Positions 1-5,355 of a stretch of 8,941 nt of DNA are shown piece by piece. Within the stretch, counting starts at the first letter, position 1. Each line of letters begins with the position of its first letter. The stretch comes from Syntrophales bacterium. GTDB lineage: Bacteria; Desulfobacterota; Syntrophia; Syntrophales; UBA2251. Where the stretch lies: positions 1 to 8,941 of the forward strand of contig JALNWL010000102.1 in the NCBI GenBank assembly GCA_023230905.1, given 5' to 3'. The notes below the pieces were generated by a model. The model was given only the letters and a program-made list of their open reading frames with translations, was not told the DNA's origin and made no database searches. The position numbers and the translations under genes were made by a program.

Positions 1-90
1 GTTGTAGAAAACCTTAAGAGAAGAGCCATTGAACTCGGCTTTACCCTGGTAAAAACCACGATCCCATGTCCAGAAATGTGTACCGAATGA
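1..90 (+). CDS. Possible 3' end of an unrecognised reading frame (5' cut by window)
   Basis: The first frame is open from base 1 to a TGA at 88-90, giving 29 codons; the other two forward frames hit stops within the first 20 bases. The residues read naturally as protein, with a stretch like RRAIELGFTLVKTTIP and two cysteines near the end (C23 and C27). ELGFxLV resembles the N-terminal helix-turn of several oxidoreductases such as 4Fe-4S epoxyqueuosine reductase-like proteins, but this is too short to assign. It could be the true end of an upstream gene, a decayed remnant, or chance. Base composition is clearly more AT-rich than dapA. The DNA beyond position 1 would settle it. Confidence 0.3.
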   Translation, partial: VVENLKRRAIELGFTLVKTTIPCPEMCTE

Positions 91-156
91 TCTCATATAT
101 TTACGGTGAAGTTACTTAGAAGGCAGTTGTGCAAAGGTATCGAATCAAGAATCTTG

Positions 157-163
157 AAGGAGG
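157..163 (+). promoter_or_regulatory. Ribosome binding site of dapA
   Basis: AAGGAGG lies four bases before the ATG at 168. It decides the start in favour of 168 over an in-frame TTG at 129, which has no such site and would add 13 residues absent from the DapA family. I find no convincing sigma70 promoter in 1-156; the AT-rich TATATT at 96-101 has no matching -35 box. Confidence 0.7.
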
Positions 164-167
164 CGTT

Positions 168-1043
168 ATGTTTCAGGGAGCGATCGTCGCCATCGTCACA
201 CCGTTCCACAACGGGAAAGTGGACGAGGAGAGGCTGAGGGAGCTCATCGAATTCCAGATCGCGGGAGGGACGGATGGCATCGTCCCATGCGGGACGACCG
301 GCGAGTCGGCGACGCTGTCCCACGAGGAGCACGACCGGGTGATCGAAATCACCATCGATGCGGTGAAGAAGCGCGTTCCCGTCATCGCGGGCACGGGGTC
401 GAACAGCACCCGGGAGGCGCTCAGGCTCACCCGGCATGCCCATGAATGCGGCGCGGACGGCGCCCTGATGGTCTGCCCATATTACAACCGCCCCGGTCCC
501 GAGGGTCTCTACCAGCACTTCAAGGCGATCGCGGAGGCCGTGCCGATTCCCATCATCCCCTATAACATTCCGGGACGCACCGGCGTCAACATGTTGCCGG
601 AGACAGTGGCACGTCTGGCCAAGATCCCCAACATCGTGGGCGTTAAGGAGGCCTCCGGCTCCCTCAAACAGATGAGCGACATCGTGCGGCTCTGCGGGGA
701 GAGGTTTTCCGTCCTGTCGGGGGACGACTTCTTCACCCTGCCGCTCATGGCCATCGGGGGCAAGGGGGTCATCTCGGTGGCATCGAACGTGGCGCCAGCC
801 GACATGGCGGCGCTTGTGGATGCGGCCGCCTCAGGCGACATGGCCCAGGCGAGGTCGCTGCACCACAAGCTCACCCCGCTGATTGATGCGCTGTTCGTCG
901 AGACCAACCCGGTCCCCGTCAAGGCGGCCTTGAAGCTGATGGGCAGGATCGACGACGAAGTCCGGCTGCCGCTGAGTCGGCTTTCGGACGCGAATCTGGA
1001 CAAGCTCCGGGGCGTCATGAAGGCCTACGGTTTGATTTCATAG
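168..1043 (+). CDS. dapA: 4-hydroxy-tetrahydrodipicolinate synthase (DapA)
   Basis: This cytoplasmic enzyme condenses pyruvate with L-aspartate-4-semialdehyde, the first step of the diaminopimelate/lysine branch. The product is 291 residues, the usual family length, and forms a single TIM barrel of the DHDPS/NAL family. Key residues are visible: GTTGES at 42-47 with the T43/T44 relay threonines, Y106 in CPYYNRP, Y132 and R137 in YNIPGRTG, and the Schiff-base lysine K160 in VGVKEASG. All of these sit one position before their E. coli counterparts (T44/T45, Y107, Y133, R138, K161), so the catalytic set is complete. The start at ATG 168 is supported by AAGGAGG four bases upstream and by the family-typical N-terminus MFQGAIVAIVTPF. 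dapB, the next enzyme of the pathway, follows after 88 bases, so the two are almost certainly co-transcribed. No frameshift or missing key residue is seen. Confidence 0.97.
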   Translation: MFQGAIVAIVTPFHNGKVDEERLRELIEFQIAGGTDGIVPCGTTGESATLSHEEHDRVIEITIDAVKKRVPVIAGTGSNSTREALRLTRHAHECGADGALMVCPYYNRPGPEGLYQHFKAIAEAVPIPIIPYNIPGRTGVNMLPETVARLAKIPNIVGVKEASGSLKQMSDIVRLCGERFSVLSGDDFFTLPLMAIGGKGVISVASNVAPADMAALVDAAASGDMAQARSLHHKLTPLIDALFVETNPVPVKAALKLMGRIDDEVRLPLSRLSDANLDKLRGVMKAYGLIS

Positions 1044-1055
1044 GAAGCGTTCGGG

Positions 1056-1095
1056 CCGCCGATGAGAGGGGGGCGGACGTCATCCCTCGCGGCGG
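1056..1095 (+). other. Stem-loop in the dapA-dapB gap
   Basis: CCGCCG at 1056-1061 pairs perfectly with CGGCGG at 1090-1095, and inside it GAG/GGG at 1064-1069 can pair with CCCTC at 1084-1088 with one bulged A. No T tract follows, so it does not look like an intrinsic terminator. It may be an intercistronic mRNA structure affecting processing or dapB expression, or a chance product of high GC. It ends 24 bases before the dapB ribosome binding site. Confidence 0.35.
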
Positions 1096-1131
1096 TTGAC
1101 CCGGTACATTTTCTCATCCGGAGGGCAGGTC

Positions 1132-1947
1132 ATGGGAGTCAAGGCCATTGTAACGGCGGCGGGAGGACGGATGGGGGGGCGGATTATCAGCCTCATCGAC
1201 CAGACGGACGGGATCGAGCTGTCGGGCGCGGTCGAGGTTAAGGGTCACCCGCTCGTCGGTCGCAAAGCCGGAGAAGTTCAGGGCGTCGGAAGGCCCGGCG
1301 TGATCGTCCATGACGATCTGTCCGCGTGCATCGACAAAGGCGATGTGATCATCGATTTCACCCATCATGCCGCCTCGCTTGCCCATGTGAAGATCGCCGC
1401 GCAGCACGGACGGGCCATCGTGATCGGAACGACGGGGTTCAGCGCCGTAGAGCTGCAGGAGATCCGCAAACTGGCGAAGGATGTCCGCTGCGTGCTGGCG
1501 CCGAACATGAGCGTGGGGGTGAACATCCTCTTCAAGGTCCTGCATGAGGTCGCCCGGATCCTGGGGGACGAATACGATGTCGAGATCGTCGAGGCGCACC
1601 ACAACCAGAAGAAGGACGCGCCCAGCGGCACGGCCATGAAAATGGCGCAGGTCATCGCCGAGGCCCTGAACCGCGACCTGGGAAAAGCGGCCGTCTATCA
1701 CCGCGAGGGCATGATCGGGGCGCGGACCCAGAAGGAAATCGGCATTCAGACCCTTCGCGCTGGCGACATCGTCGGCGAACATACCGTTCTTTTCGGCGGC
1801 GCGGGGGAGAGACTGGAATTCACCCACCGGGCCCACAGTCGGGACAATTTCGCGCGCGGCGCCATCCGGGCCGCGAAGTGGGTCGTCGGACAACCCAACG
1901 GACTGTATGACATGCAGGATGTCCTCGGCCTGCGTGAAAGGAAATAG
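1132..1947 (+). CDS. dapB: 4-hydroxy-tetrahydrodipicolinate reductase (DapB)
   Basis: This cytoplasmic enzyme reduces the DapA product with NAD(P)H in diaminopimelate/lysine synthesis. The product is 271 residues (E. coli 273) with an N-terminal Rossmann domain and a C-terminal substrate domain. Visible motifs are GGRMG at 11-15, the GTTGF loop, and the signature EAHHNQKKDAPSGTA with H156, H157 and K160 matching E. coli H159, H160 and K163. The start is ATG 1132, preceded by GGAGGG at 1120-1125 with six-base spacing; an upstream in-frame TTG at 1096 would add 12 untypical residues. Two oddities lie in the cofactor site. The first glycine of the GxxGRM loop is Ala (A9), and the E. coli R39 that contacts the NADPH 2'-phosphate aligns with V36, followed by K37. 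This may shift preference toward NADH, which is inference. Its stop is 15 bases before folK. Confidence 0.97.
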   Translation: MGVKAIVTAAGGRMGGRIISLIDQTDGIELSGAVEVKGHPLVGRKAGEVQGVGRPGVIVHDDLSACIDKGDVIIDFTHHAASLAHVKIAAQHGRAIVIGTTGFSAVELQEIRKLAKDVRCVLAPNMSVGVNILFKVLHEVARILGDEYDVEIVEAHHNQKKDAPSGTAMKMAQVIAEALNRDLGKAAVYHREGMIGARTQKEIGIQTLRAGDIVGEHTVLFGGAGERLEFTHRAHSRDNFARGAIRAAKWVVGQPNGLYDMQDVLGLRERK

Positions 1948-1962
1948 GACGTCAGGCCGAGC

Positions 1963-2487
1963 ATGCGTTCGGGAATCATCAGCTTCATCGGGGTGGGCGC
2001 GAATCTCGGGAGGCCGGAGGAACAGTGCCGGGATGCTCTCCGGCGCGTGGGGGAACGGGACGGCATCGCCCTGCTTCGGGTGGCCTCGCTTTACCGCACC
2101 GAGCCGCTCGGCGATCCGGATCAGCCGTGCTTCGTCAACACGGTCGCCGAATTGCGCACGACATTGTCGCCGCTCGGGCTGCTGTCAAAGCTGGCGGCGA
2201 TCGAGGGGGAGATGGGACGGCGCCGCTCCGGGCGGTCCGCGGAGCCCCGGTTGATCGATCTGGATTTACTGCTCTACGGCCAGGAGGTCGTCGCCGAAGC
2301 CGATCTGGTCGTCCCGCACCCGAGAATGCACGAGCGGCGTTTCGTGCTCGTTCCCATGAACGAAATTGCCGCCTACGTCCTGCACCCCGCGTTCGGCGTT
2401 TCCATGCAGGGCCTGCTGTCGCGATGCCGCGATTCGGGCCGGGTGGAAAAGATTGGGGAAGGGGAGACACACGAGAGGACTGAATAA
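1963..2487 (+). CDS. folK: 2-amino-4-hydroxy-6-hydroxymethyldihydropteridine pyrophosphokinase (HPPK)
   Basis: HPPK transfers pyrophosphate from ATP to 6-hydroxymethyl-7,8-dihydropterin, the step before dihydropteroate synthase in folate synthesis. The 174-residue product covers the single ferredoxin-like HPPK domain (PF01288). Visible features are the N-terminal FIGVGANLG (family form LGSNLG), SLYRTEPLG, the QPCFVNTV strand at 54-61, IEGEMGRRR, and the signature PRLIDLDLLLYG, in which D99 and D101 are the Mg-binding aspartates. PHPRMHERRFVLVPMNEIA follows as expected. The ATG at 1963 has only a weak AGG (1954-1956) upstream, so translation may be coupled to dapB, which ends 15 bases earlier. 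The last 15 or so residues are polar and not conserved. The stop TAA is separated from the next ATG by a single base. folK beside lysine genes rather than folP or folB suggests a general housekeeping operon. Confidence 0.95.
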   Translation: MRSGIISFIGVGANLGRPEEQCRDALRRVGERDGIALLRVASLYRTEPLGDPDQPCFVNTVAELRTTLSPLGLLSKLAAIEGEMGRRRSGRSAEPRLIDLDLLLYGQEVVAEADLVVPHPRMHERRFVLVPMNEIAAYVLHPAFGVSMQGLLSRCRDSGRVEKIGEGETHERTE

Positions 2488-2488
2488 A

Positions 2489-2758
2489 ATGTTTAATCTC
2501 CTGAGATTGATCGTCATCATTCTCATCCTCTATTTTCTTTACCAGGGGGTTCGACGGTTTTTTCTCTCCGACGGTAAGAAGATGCCGATCCCGGGCGAAG
2601 ACCGGGCCAAACAGGTCCGCGGTGAAGATCTGGTCGAGGATCCACAGTGTCACATGTACGTACCCGTCAGCCGCGCGATCGAGAAACGCATCGGGGACCG
2701 CACCCTGTATTTCTGCAGCGAGGCGTGCTACCGGGCCTACCAGGAATCGACAAAATGA
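2489..2758 (+). CDS. Small membrane-anchored cysteine-cluster (YHS/TRASH-like) protein
   Basis: I do not recognise a named gene. The 89-residue product begins with one strongly hydrophobic helix at about residues 4-19, then a basic RR pair and a polar linker to about residue 48. The C-terminal 40 residues hold DPQCHMYVPV (C54, H55), an ALxYFCS-like strand with C76, and C80 in SEACYRAY. This C-x21-C-x3-C pattern, a DPxCxMYVP knuckle followed by YFCSxxC, is like YHS and TRASH metal-binding domains and the small PP0621-type proteins. In that motif the residue after the first Cys is usually Gly; here it is His. It probably binds a metal, but the metal and role are unknown. GAGAGGA at 2473-2479, nine bases before ATG 2489, sets the start. 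It sits between folK (one-base gap) and the transaldolase gene (19 bases) and is surely part of the operon. An in-frame extension upstream to 2366 only reads folK in another frame. Confidence 0.85.
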   Translation: MFNLLRLIVIILILYFLYQGVRRFFLSDGKKMPIPGEDRAKQVRGEDLVEDPQCHMYVPVSRAIEKRIGDRTLYFCSEACYRAYQESTK

Positions 2759-2777
2759 AAACGCATCGGGAGGACGT

Positions 2778-3425
2778 ATGAAGTTTTTTATCGATACCGC
2801 GAACATCGACGAGATCAACCAGGGTCTCGCCATCGGCATGGTGGACGGTGTGACGACCAATCCGACCCTGATTGCCCGGGAAAAGAAACCCTTCGCATGG
2901 GTCGTCAAGGGGATTCTCAAGGCCGTCGAGGGGCCGGTGAGCCTCGAAGTCATCGGTACGACGGCCAAGGAAATGGTCACCGAGGGCCGGAAGCTGGCGA
3001 AGATGGGGTCCAACGTAGTGATCAAGGTGCCCATGACGACGGAGGGATTGAAGGCCACGCGGCTCTTCTCGACCGAGGGCATCCGCGTCAACCAGACTCT
3101 GGTCTTTTCTCCGGTCCAGGCCCTGATGGCGGCCAAGGCCGGGGCGGCCTACGTCAGCCCGTTTGTCGGCCGCCTCGACGACATCGCCCATGACGGCATG
3201 GAACTCGTCGATCAGATCCTCACGATTTACGAGAATTACGGCTTCGAGACCGAGGTGATTGTCGCGAGTATCCGCCATCCCCGGCATGTCCTCGATGCGG
3301 CGCTCATGGGCGCGGATGTGGCGACTATCCCCTACAAGGTGATTGCGCAGTTGGCCGGGCACCCGCTGACGGACAGGGGTGTCGTGGCCTTCCTGGAAGA
3401 CTGGAAGAAGGTCCCCACAAAGTAG
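2778..3425 (+). CDS. tal: Small-type transaldolase (TalC/MipB-FSA family)
   Basis: The 215-residue product belongs to the short transaldolase/fructose-6-phosphate aldolase family, which works in the non-oxidative pentose phosphate pathway by moving a dihydroxyacetone unit from fructose 6-phosphate to erythrose 4-phosphate. Visible elements are FIDTANIDEI with D6, GVTTNPTL with N28, the Schiff-base lysine K83 in VVIKVPMT, T107 in VNQTLVFS, and AAYVSPFVGRLDD. Against E. coli FsaA (Q59, K85, T109, Y131) the residues here are E57, K83, T107 and F129. Glu plus Phe is the transaldolase pattern, whereas Gln plus Tyr marks the aldolase, so I predict transaldolase activity despite the common 'fsa' annotation. 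The ATG at 2778 has GGGAGGA at 2768-2774. The gene follows the cysteine-cluster protein by 19 bases and precedes pgsA by 21. Its enzymatic link to the neighbours is not obvious, and shared housekeeping expression is likely. Confidence 0.93.
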   Translation: MKFFIDTANIDEINQGLAIGMVDGVTTNPTLIAREKKPFAWVVKGILKAVEGPVSLEVIGTTAKEMVTEGRKLAKMGSNVVIKVPMTTEGLKATRLFSTEGIRVNQTLVFSPVQALMAAKAGAAYVSPFVGRLDDIAHDGMELVDQILTIYENYGFETEVIVASIRHPRHVLDAALMGADVATIPYKVIAQLAGHPLTDRGVVAFLEDWKKVPTK

Positions 3426-3446
3426 AAGAAAGAAGGGCTGCGCCCG

Positions 3447-4064
3447 ATGATCGAATTTCTGCTCAAGGCCTTCGATCGGCTTCCCATTTCCCCGTCGCGC
3501 CGGGAGGTCATCAATCTCCCCAATACGATCACCTTGATCCGTATCGGTTTCATCCCGGCCCTGTTCCTGCTCCTGCTCGCGCCGGGGCCCCGAGCGAGCC
3601 TGATCCTGACGGCATTCTTCATCCTGGTGTCGTTCACGGATCTGCTCGATGGGTACATTGCCCGCAAATATAAAATCGTCACGAAAATGGGGAAGTTTCT
3701 GGATCCGATCGCGGACAAGCTCGTCGTCAATACGGCGATGCTACTCATGATTCCGATCGGACGCATCCCCGCGTGGATCGTCGCCATCACGATCATCCGC
3801 GACATTGCCGTGGACGGCATGCGTTCGATGGCCTCCGCGGAGGGGCTGGTCATCGATGCCAGCCGGCTGGGCAAGCAGAAAACCCTCTGCCAGATCTTTG
3901 CCGTATCGGCCCTGATGATCCACTATCCGCTCTTCGGGATCAATGCCCACGTCGTCGGCATGGCGGTGCTCTACGTGGCGCTTGTCCTGACCGTTGTTTC
4001 AGGCGCGGATTACTTCGTCAAATTCTACCGAGGCGCGATCCGTGAGCGGAAGGATGAGGCGTGA
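3447..4064 (+). CDS. pgsA: CDP-diacylglycerol--glycerol-3-phosphate 3-phosphatidyltransferase (PgsA)
   Basis: This inner-membrane enzyme makes phosphatidylglycerophosphate from CDP-diacylglycerol and glycerol 3-phosphate, the committed step to phosphatidylglycerol and cardiolipin. The 205-residue product carries the full CDP-alcohol phosphatidyltransferase signature, D65-x2-D68-G69-x2-A72-R73-x8-G82-x3-D86-x3-D90, with all metal-binding aspartates intact. Several hydrophobic segments follow. NLPNTITLIRI at 23-33 and the later RDIAVDGMRSMASAEG and ASRLGKQKT stretches are typical of PgsA rather than PssA. There is an N-terminal extension of about 22 residues before the usual NLPN start; no alternative start codon with a ribosome binding site lies closer, and AGAAGGG at 3431-3437 supports ATG 3447. 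The next gene probably starts inside its stop codon. Downstream lie tRNA-Gly and tRNA-Cys, recalling the E. coli pgsA-glyW-cysT order. Confidence 0.95.
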   Translation: MIEFLLKAFDRLPISPSRREVINLPNTITLIRIGFIPALFLLLLAPGPRASLILTAFFILVSFTDLLDGYIARKYKIVTKMGKFLDPIADKLVVNTAMLLMIPIGRIPAWIVAITIIRDIAVDGMRSMASAEGLVIDASRLGKQKTLCQIFAVSALMIHYPLFGINAHVVGMAVLYVALVLTVVSGADYFVKFYRGAIRERKDEA

Positions 4065-4915
4065 GGATAGCACAGCAACCGACTTCGGAGATGACCCACA
4101 TGATCGATCCGTCCACCATCCATTATCCCGCACTTGATCGGCCGGAAATCACGGCCTTCCTATTCTATCCCCGCCCGGAGTGCGAGCCGGGAGGGGCCGG
4201 CCGGGCGGAGGGGATCCACATGATCCCCGTTGAAGACGGGGTCTCGATCGGCGCCCGGTTTCACCTGGTCGATCCGGCGGCGCCCAACCTCCTTTTTTTC
4301 CATGGCAACGGCGAGATCGTTTCGGACTATGACGATATCGCCGGGCTGTACGCCCGGATCGCAATCAACTTCCTGCCGGTGGACTACCGCGGTTACGGCC
4401 GCTCCGGCGGTCGGCCGACGGTGACCGCCATGATGCGAGACGCGCATATCATCTTCGCATCCGTTCGCCAGTGGCTGGCGGATAACCGACACACGGGACC
4501 ACTGATCGTCATGGGACGGTCGCTGGGGAGCGCCTCCGCCCTGGAGCTTGCCTCCCACTATCCCGATAGCGTCGACGGCCTGATCATCGAAAGCGGTTTT
4601 GCCCATGCCCTCCCGCTGCTCCGACTCCTGGGAGTCGATACCGACAAGCTTGGGATCACCGAAGGAGAGGCGTTCGACAACACCTCGAAAATCGCCCGCT
4701 ATCCAGGGCCGACCCTAGTGATCCACGCCGAATTCGACCACATCATCCCCTTTGCCGACGGGGAGGCCCTCTTCGCGGCCTCGCCGGATCCGGATAAACG
4801 GTTTCTCGAGATCCCCGAGGCCAACCACAACGACATCTTTCTCCATGGGATCGAACCCTATCTCGACGCCGTACGCCGGCTCGCGTCGCGGTGCAAGCAA
4901 AAATCGGTCCTCTGA
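4061..4915 (+). CDS. Alpha/beta hydrolase (serine hydrolase), substrate unknown
   Basis: The 284-residue product is a cytoplasmic-looking alpha/beta hydrolase without signal peptide or membrane segment. Seen in order are the oxyanion-hole strand LLFFHGNGE (HGNGE at 81-85), VDYRGYGRSGG at 107-117, the nucleophile elbow MGRSLGS with S154, the acid D226 in HAEFDHIIP, and the base H256 in ANHNDIF, so the triad is complete. A short lid region lies around 180-210. The pattern resembles the YfhR/BEM46-type peptidase-like hydrolases, but the substrate cannot be told from sequence. GTG 4061 overlaps the pgsA stop as GTGA and has GGAAGGA six bases upstream, favouring coupled translation. ATG 4100, with GGAG at 4087-4090, is a credible alternative that would start at MIDPSTIHY and shorten the protein by 13 residues. 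Coupling to pgsA makes a lipid ester plausible but unproven. It is the last protein gene of the operon. Confidence 0.9.
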   Translation: MRIAQQPTSEMTHMIDPSTIHYPALDRPEITAFLFYPRPECEPGGAGRAEGIHMIPVEDGVSIGARFHLVDPAAPNLLFFHGNGEIVSDYDDIAGLYARIAINFLPVDYRGYGRSGGRPTVTAMMRDAHIIFASVRQWLADNRHTGPLIVMGRSLGSASALELASHYPDSVDGLIIESGFAHALPLLRLLGVDTDKLGITEGEAFDNTSKIARYPGPTLVIHAEFDHIIPFADGEALFAASPDPDKRFLEIPEANHNDIFLHGIEPYLDAVRRLASRCKQKSVL

Positions 4916-4950
4916 AAGGCGCGGGGCGCTCCGGGTGTTCAAGTTTTGTG

Positions 4951-4977
4951 TTGACAAAAACGGTCAATTGCTATAAT
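4951..4977 (+). promoter_or_regulatory. Sigma70 promoter of the tRNA-Gly/tRNA-Cys unit
   Basis: A perfect -35 box TTGACA (4951-4956) and a perfect -10 box TATAAT (4972-4977) are separated by 15 bases, two shorter than ideal. The -10 box is extended by TG at 4969-4970 (TGCTATAAT), which can compensate for a poor spacer. Transcription should start near 4984, about 12 bases before the mature tRNA-Gly. TTGAC (4951-4955) and GTCAA (4963-4967) form an inverted repeat across the -35 and spacer. The DNA is locally AT-rich against a GC-rich background. Confidence 0.85.
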
Positions 4978-4996
4978 GAGCCAACGTCTTCGATGA

Positions 4997-5071
4997 GCGG
5001 GCGTAACTCAGCGGTAGAGTGCCACCTTGCCAAGGTGGACGTCGACGGTTCAAATCCGTTCGCCCGCTCCA
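4997..5071 (+). tRNA. tRNA-Gly (anticodon GCC)
   Basis: A full cloverleaf is seen. The acceptor is GCGGGCG (4997-5003) with CGCCCGC (5061-5067). The D-arm is ACTC-AGCGGTA-GAGT. The anticodon stem is CCACC/GGTGG around the loop TTGCCAA, with GCC at 5029-5031. The variable loop has five bases and the T-arm is GACGG-TTCAAAT-CCGTT, with one G-U closing pair. Discriminator T5068 and an encoded CCA (5069-5071) complete it. It reads the GGC/GGU glycine codons. Confidence 0.97.
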
Positions 5072-5080
5072 TTTTTTTAT

Positions 5081-5156
5081 GGCGGCATAGCCAAGTGGCT
5101 AAGGCAGCGGTCTGCAAAACCGTTATTCTCCGGTTCGAATCCGGATGCCGCCTCCA
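5081..5156 (+). tRNA. tRNA-Cys (anticodon GCA)
   Basis: A full cloverleaf is seen. The acceptor is GGCGGCA (5081-5087) with TGCCGCC (5146-5152). The D-stem is GCC/GGC, the anticodon stem GCGGT/ACCGT (one G-U) encloses CTGCAAA with GCA at 5114-5116, and the T-arm is TCCGG-TTCGAAT-CCGGA. Discriminator T5153 and an encoded CCA (5154-5156) follow. Only nine bases, mostly T, separate it from tRNA-Gly, so both are processed from one transcript of the 4951 promoter. No clear T-tailed terminator follows; diverged tandem repeats begin two bases after the CCA. Confidence 0.97.
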
Positions 5157-5157
5157 T

Positions 5158-5266
5158 TTCTATTTTGTCTCGACAACCTCGTCGCTCACATCTTCTATTT
5201 TGTATCCGCAACCCCGGCGATCAAACATCTTCTATTTGGTATCTTCAACCCCGGTGATTACACATC
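5158..5266. repeat. Three diverged 35-37 nt tandem repeats after tRNA-Cys
   Basis: Three head-to-tail units run from 5158-5192 (35 nt), 5193-5229 (37 nt) and 5230-5266 (37 nt). Each starts TTCTATTTKGT, has a central CAACCYCG (copies 2 and 3 have CAACCCCGG) and ends in ACATC. There are no spacers between units and no conserved protein frame, so this is neither a CRISPR array nor coding repeats. The array starts directly at the end of the tRNA unit. Function is unknown; decayed copies of a short duplicated segment are one explanation. Confidence 0.75.
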
Positions 5267-5289
5267 CCTGAAGTGAAAGCTGTTCATCC

Positions 5290-5355
5290 TGTCATTTCGA
5301 AGGAGCGTAAGCGACTGAGAAATCTAAAAGATTTCTCCCTTCGGTCGAAATGACA
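5290..5355. repeat. Palindromic REP/MITE-like element
   Basis: TGTCATTTCGA at 5290-5300 is the exact inverted copy of TCGAAATGACA at 5345-5355. Inside, GAGAAATCT (5317-5325) and AGATTTCTC (5329-5337) form a perfect nine-base stem with a three-base loop AAA. Between outer and inner stems the left arm has 16 bases and the right arm seven, so the palindrome is lopsided; GAAGG (5299-5303) can also pair with CCTTC (5338-5342). This form, TGTCATTTCGA...GAGAAATCT...AGATTTCTC...TCGAAATGACA, matches a type of dispersed palindrome that I recall from many bacterial genomes. It has no transposase and could fold in RNA of either strand, possibly ending the tRNA transcript, though no T tract follows. Confidence 0.8.

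Noticed and set aside
129..167. Upstream TTG start for dapA
   Set aside because: The AAGGAGG site and family N-terminus both point to ATG 168; the extra 13 residues would read through the ribosome binding site.
1..167. Lysine riboswitch upstream of dapA
   Set aside because: The leader is shorter than the roughly 170-base aptamer plus platform and shows none of the conserved stem arrangement I could trace.
2135..3136. 333-codon open frame on the - strand
   Set aside because: It crosses folK, the small membrane gene and the transaldolase gene in antisense; all three have clear family motifs on the + strand.
4916..4950. Intrinsic terminator after the hydrolase gene
   Set aside because: GCGC repeats give only a short weak stem and the T-rich part is separated from it, so the operon may read into the tRNA promoter region.
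5157..5290. Third tRNA (tRNA-Leu) after tRNA-Cys, as in E. coli
   Set aside because: I looked for a leucine cloverleaf with long variable arm and T-loop GTTCGA motif and found none before the repeats.
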